Of a stretch of 6,505 bases of DNA, positions 4,592-6,505 are shown piece by piece. The position numbers and the translations under genes were made by a program. The stretch's first letter is position 1. Each line of letters begins with the position of its first letter. The stretch covers positions 1-6,505 of the forward strand of contig JBAZHV010000030.1 of NCBI GenBank assembly GCA_041652155.1. Reading direction: 5' to 3'. The notes beneath the pieces were generated by a model. The model searched no databases. It was given only the letters and a program-made list of their open reading frames with translations, and had not been told where the DNA came from. The DNA is from CAIMDX01 sp041652155 (lineage in GTDB: Bacteria > Patescibacteriota > Minisyncoccia > Minisyncoccales > JAQTVQ01).

Positions 4592-5860
4592 ATGGCCAAG
4601 CAAGCAAGCAAAGAAAATATTTTTGACGTCGCGGTTATCGGCGCCGGCCCCGCGGGCATGATGGCGGCCGGAAGGGCTGCCGAACTTGGCGCCAGAGTTG
4701 TTTTGTTGGAAAAAAATCTGTCGGCCGGACAGAAACTTCTTTTGACCGGCAACGGGAGATGCAATCTCGCCAACGCCGAGTTCGATCTGAAAAAATTGAC
4801 AGAGAATTACGGCAAGAACGGTTCTTTCCTTTTCCACGCTTTTTCAGAATTCGGCCCGAAAGACACGATCGGCCTTTTCGAAAAGCTGGGAGTCAAAACT
4901 AAGATCGAGGACAAGAACAGGGTGTTTCCGCAAAGCAACAAAGCCAAAGACGTGCTGGACGCGATGATCGAATATCTGAAAAAAGGCAAAGTGGAAATTA
5001 TTTACGGATCGGAGGTTAAAAATATCGAGAAGCGGGGATCCGCCATAAAAGGTTTGGTTTTGGCTTCGGGGGACCGGATCGCCGCGAAAAATTATATTTT
5101 TTGTTCAGGCGGGCAGTCCTATCCTTTGACCGGTTCGACGGGAGACGGCTTCAAATGGGCGGCTGATCTCGGGCATTCCGTTTCCAGATTATATCCGTCG
5201 CTGGTGCCGATAAAATTAAGCGAAGAATGGGCCAGCGGTTTGCAGGGCTTGGTTTTGGACGGCGTGGAATTGAAGCTTACTTCCTGCGGCAAGAAAATAA
5301 AAAGCCAGAGGGGGAGCTTGGTGTTCGCTCATTTCGGAATAAGCGGTCCGGCGGTTTTGAATTTGAGCAAAGAGATCAGTCCTTTGCCTTTGGGGCAATT
5401 AAAGATCGGCATCAATTTGTTTCCCGATATCGATTTTGAGGAATTGGAAAAAGGGCTGGAAAAGAAACTCAGCGAAAAGCGGGGCAAAGAGATTGAAAAT
5501 TGCCTTGTCGGTCCGGTGCCGTGGAGATTCATTTCGGTCTTGCTGTCGATCGTCAATATCGATCCCGAAAAAAAGGCCGGGAATATCTCCCGCCTTGAGA
5601 TCAATAATTTGGCCAAATTGTTTTTGAACGTAGAGGTTACGCCGATCGGCACTTTGGGTTTTGAAGAAGCCATGGCCACAAAAGGCGGCATCAGCCTGAA
5701 AGAAATAGATCATAAAACAATGAGGTCCAAGATAATGGAAAACTTATTCTTTGCCGGAGAGGTCATAGATATAGACGGCCTGACCGGAGGATTCAACTTG
5801 CAGAATTGCTGGAGCACCGGCCGTCTGGCCGGAGAAAGCGCGGCAAAGGGCAAAGAATAA
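4592..5860 (+). CDS. HI0933/YhiN-family FAD-dependent oxidoreductase
   Basis: A 422-residue flavoprotein of the HI0933 family (PF03486; YhiN/BaiN-like, often annotated as aminoacetone oxidase family). The N-terminal dinucleotide fold has GAGPAG (17-22) with the acidic Glu40 closing the ADP-binding strand (VVLLEKN). The family signature LTGNGRCNLAN is at 51-61. GGQSYPLTGSTGDG (173-186) begins the return to the FAD domain, a middle domain follows, and the C-terminal FAD motif GEVIDIDGLTGGFNLQ (389-404) is complete. Length matches the family. ATG 4592 gives the usual MAK start just before the Rossmann strand; the upstream start at 4511 would overlap the preceding gene by 71 bp and add a non-homologous extension. 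No strong ribosome-binding site is present, so translation may be coupled to the gene upstream. The substrate is not known; bile-acid reduction is described for BaiN but is not implied here. Confidence 0.93.
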   Translation: MAKQASKENIFDVAVIGAGPAGMMAAGRAAELGARVVLLEKNLSAGQKLLLTGNGRCNLANAEFDLKKLTENYGKNGSFLFHAFSEFGPKDTIGLFEKLGVKTKIEDKNRVFPQSNKAKDVLDAMIEYLKKGKVEIIYGSEVKNIEKRGSAIKGLVLASGDRIAAKNYIFCSGGQSYPLTGSTGDGFKWAADLGHSVSRLYPSLVPIKLSEEWASGLQGLVLDGVELKLTSCGKKIKSQRGSLVFAHFGISGPAVLNLSKEISPLPLGQLKIGINLFPDIDFEELEKGLEKKLSEKRGKEIENCLVGPVPWRFISVLLSIVNIDPEKKAGNISRLEINNLAKLFLNVEVTPIGTLGFEEAMATKGGISLKEIDHKTMRSKIMENLFFAGEVIDIDGLTGGFNLQNCWSTGRLAGESAAKGKE

Positions 5861-5903
5861 AAAGCTCTGGACCGGTCTGTGGATTTTTCGTTCCGTTGAT
5901 CCG

Positions 5904-5912
5904 TGGTATGAT
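5904..5912 (+). promoter_or_regulatory. Extended -10 promoter of the DUF2339 gene
   Basis: TGG followed by TATGAT (5907-5912), with no good -35. The start would be near 5919, giving a 39-nt leader without a clear Shine-Dalgarno. No convincing terminator separates it from the FAD gene, so readthrough from that gene is also possible. Confidence 0.45.
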
Positions 5913-5957
5913 AATAGCCAATCAGAAGTGATCATAATTAACGGAATTCAATAAAAT

Positions 5958-6505
5958 ATGTGGAATATAATTTTGACCATAGCGGCTTTATTCGCTTTTT
6001 TCTATTTGAAATTCAAGATCGGCGATCTTGAGGCAAGGGTTAACGATTATATCCGCAAAAAAGAAAAAGAACCGGCTGTCCAGCCTGTTTTGAACGATCT
6101 TTCGGCGCAAAGAAATTTTGGAACGGGGATCTCGCCGGAAGCCGATCTGCCTCCGGCTCCTCCTTTGGAAAGCCCTGCCGTTCCTGTTGGAAGCTTGGCC
6201 GTTGAAAGCAAAGCCGAACCCGAAGAAGGTTTGGAATTCAAGTTCGGCAGCAAGATATTCACCGGCGTGGGCGTGGTCGCGATAATTTTCGCGATTGGAT
6301 TTTTCTTGAGCTACGCGTTCGAGAACAATTTGATAAACGAGACCGCCCGCATCTTTTTGGGCATATTGGGAGGGATGATCCTGCTGGGCATAGGAGAAGC
6401 GACCAGGAAAAAATTTCCGGCTTACGGCCAGGCATTGACCGGCGGCGGGCTGGGAGCTTTATACGTATCGATCTATGCCGCTTTTAATTTTTATCATTTG
6501 ATCAG
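5958..6505 (+). CDS. DUF2339 multi-pass membrane protein, N-terminal part (3' end outside window)
   Basis: ATG 5958 opens a frame with no stop to the end of the window (182 complete codons). The start MWNIILTIAALFAFFYLKFKI is an N-terminal membrane anchor, followed by a short charged helix (IGDLEARVNDYIRKKEKE), a Pro/Ala/Glu-rich linker of about 55 residues, and then the start of the DUF2339 core (PF10101). The core shows KFGSKIFTGVGVVAIIFAIG with a helix at about 102-121, SYAFENNLINETAR leading into a second core helix (131-146), and the hallmark YGQALTGGGLGALYVSIYAA near 155-174. Family members have many helices (often 20 or more) and no established function, though a cell-envelope role is often guessed. 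The missing part should be several hundred residues. Family call is strong. Confidence 0.9.
   Translation, partial: MWNIILTIAALFAFFYLKFKIGDLEARVNDYIRKKEKEPAVQPVLNDLSAQRNFGTGISPEADLPPAPPLESPAVPVGSLAVESKAEPEEGLEFKFGSKIFTGVGVVAIIFAIGFFLSYAFENNLINETARIFLGILGGMILLGIGEATRKKFPAYGQALTGGGLGALYVSIYAAFNFYHLI

Noticed and set aside
5870..5877. Palindrome GACCGGTC after the FAD gene as a terminator or operator
   Set aside because: An 8-bp palindrome has no loop for a hairpin and is expected by chance at this scale.

Overview
The window reads as a fragment of a small-genome bacterium of the Candidate Phyla Radiation (Patescibacteria, most like a Parcubacteria-group lineage). This is inferred from gene content: a FISUMP surface protein, a two-helix membrane protein of a kind I associate with these genomes, a short MazG-like enzyme, an ABC-F protein, a GRCN-motif flavoprotein and a DUF2339 membrane protein, in short mostly single-gene units with few Shine-Dalgarno sites. 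TGA ends one gene and is not seen inside the others, so the TGA-as-glycine code of some Patescibacteria is not in use. All genes called are on the + strand.

Region 1 (1-673) is the C-terminal part of a GC-rich FISUMP-domain surface protein. Its last ~40 codons have the layout of a diversity-generating retroelement (DGR) variable region, and a perfect hairpin lies 20 bp past the stop codon. No template repeat or reverse transcriptase is present in the window.

Region 2 (674-1300) is a 627-bp intergenic stretch without a confident gene. It holds a 27-bp perfect inverted repeat with nested smaller arms (737-858), a weak terminator-like hairpin (1034-1061), a short aromatic-rich ORF (1119-1223) and three RNA segments that can form two mutually exclusive hairpins (1199-1270). 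It leads into an unrecognised 116-residue protein (1301-1651), the only confident gene with a strong Shine-Dalgarno, which ends at a good intrinsic terminator.

Region 3 (1740-4149) has a MazG-like nucleotide pyrophosphohydrolase and then a full-length ABC-F ATPase. The ABC-F leader contains a promoter, a possible 19-codon leader peptide whose stop codon falls in the base of a terminator-like hairpin, and an alternative pairing. This layout resembles ribosome-mediated attenuation known for some antibiotic-resistance ABC-F genes.

Region 4 (4246-5860) is a probable two-gene operon: a small two-helix membrane protein, whose mRNA may be leaderless, and an HI0933/YhiN-type FAD oxidoreductase 10 bp downstream. 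Region 5 (5904-6505) is the start of a DUF2339 multi-pass membrane protein cut by the window edge.

Across the window the promoters I can see share an extended -10 (TGN followed by TA-rich hexamer) with poor -35 boxes. The genes do not form one pathway. The most interesting parts are the possible DGR target and the two leader-RNA switches.
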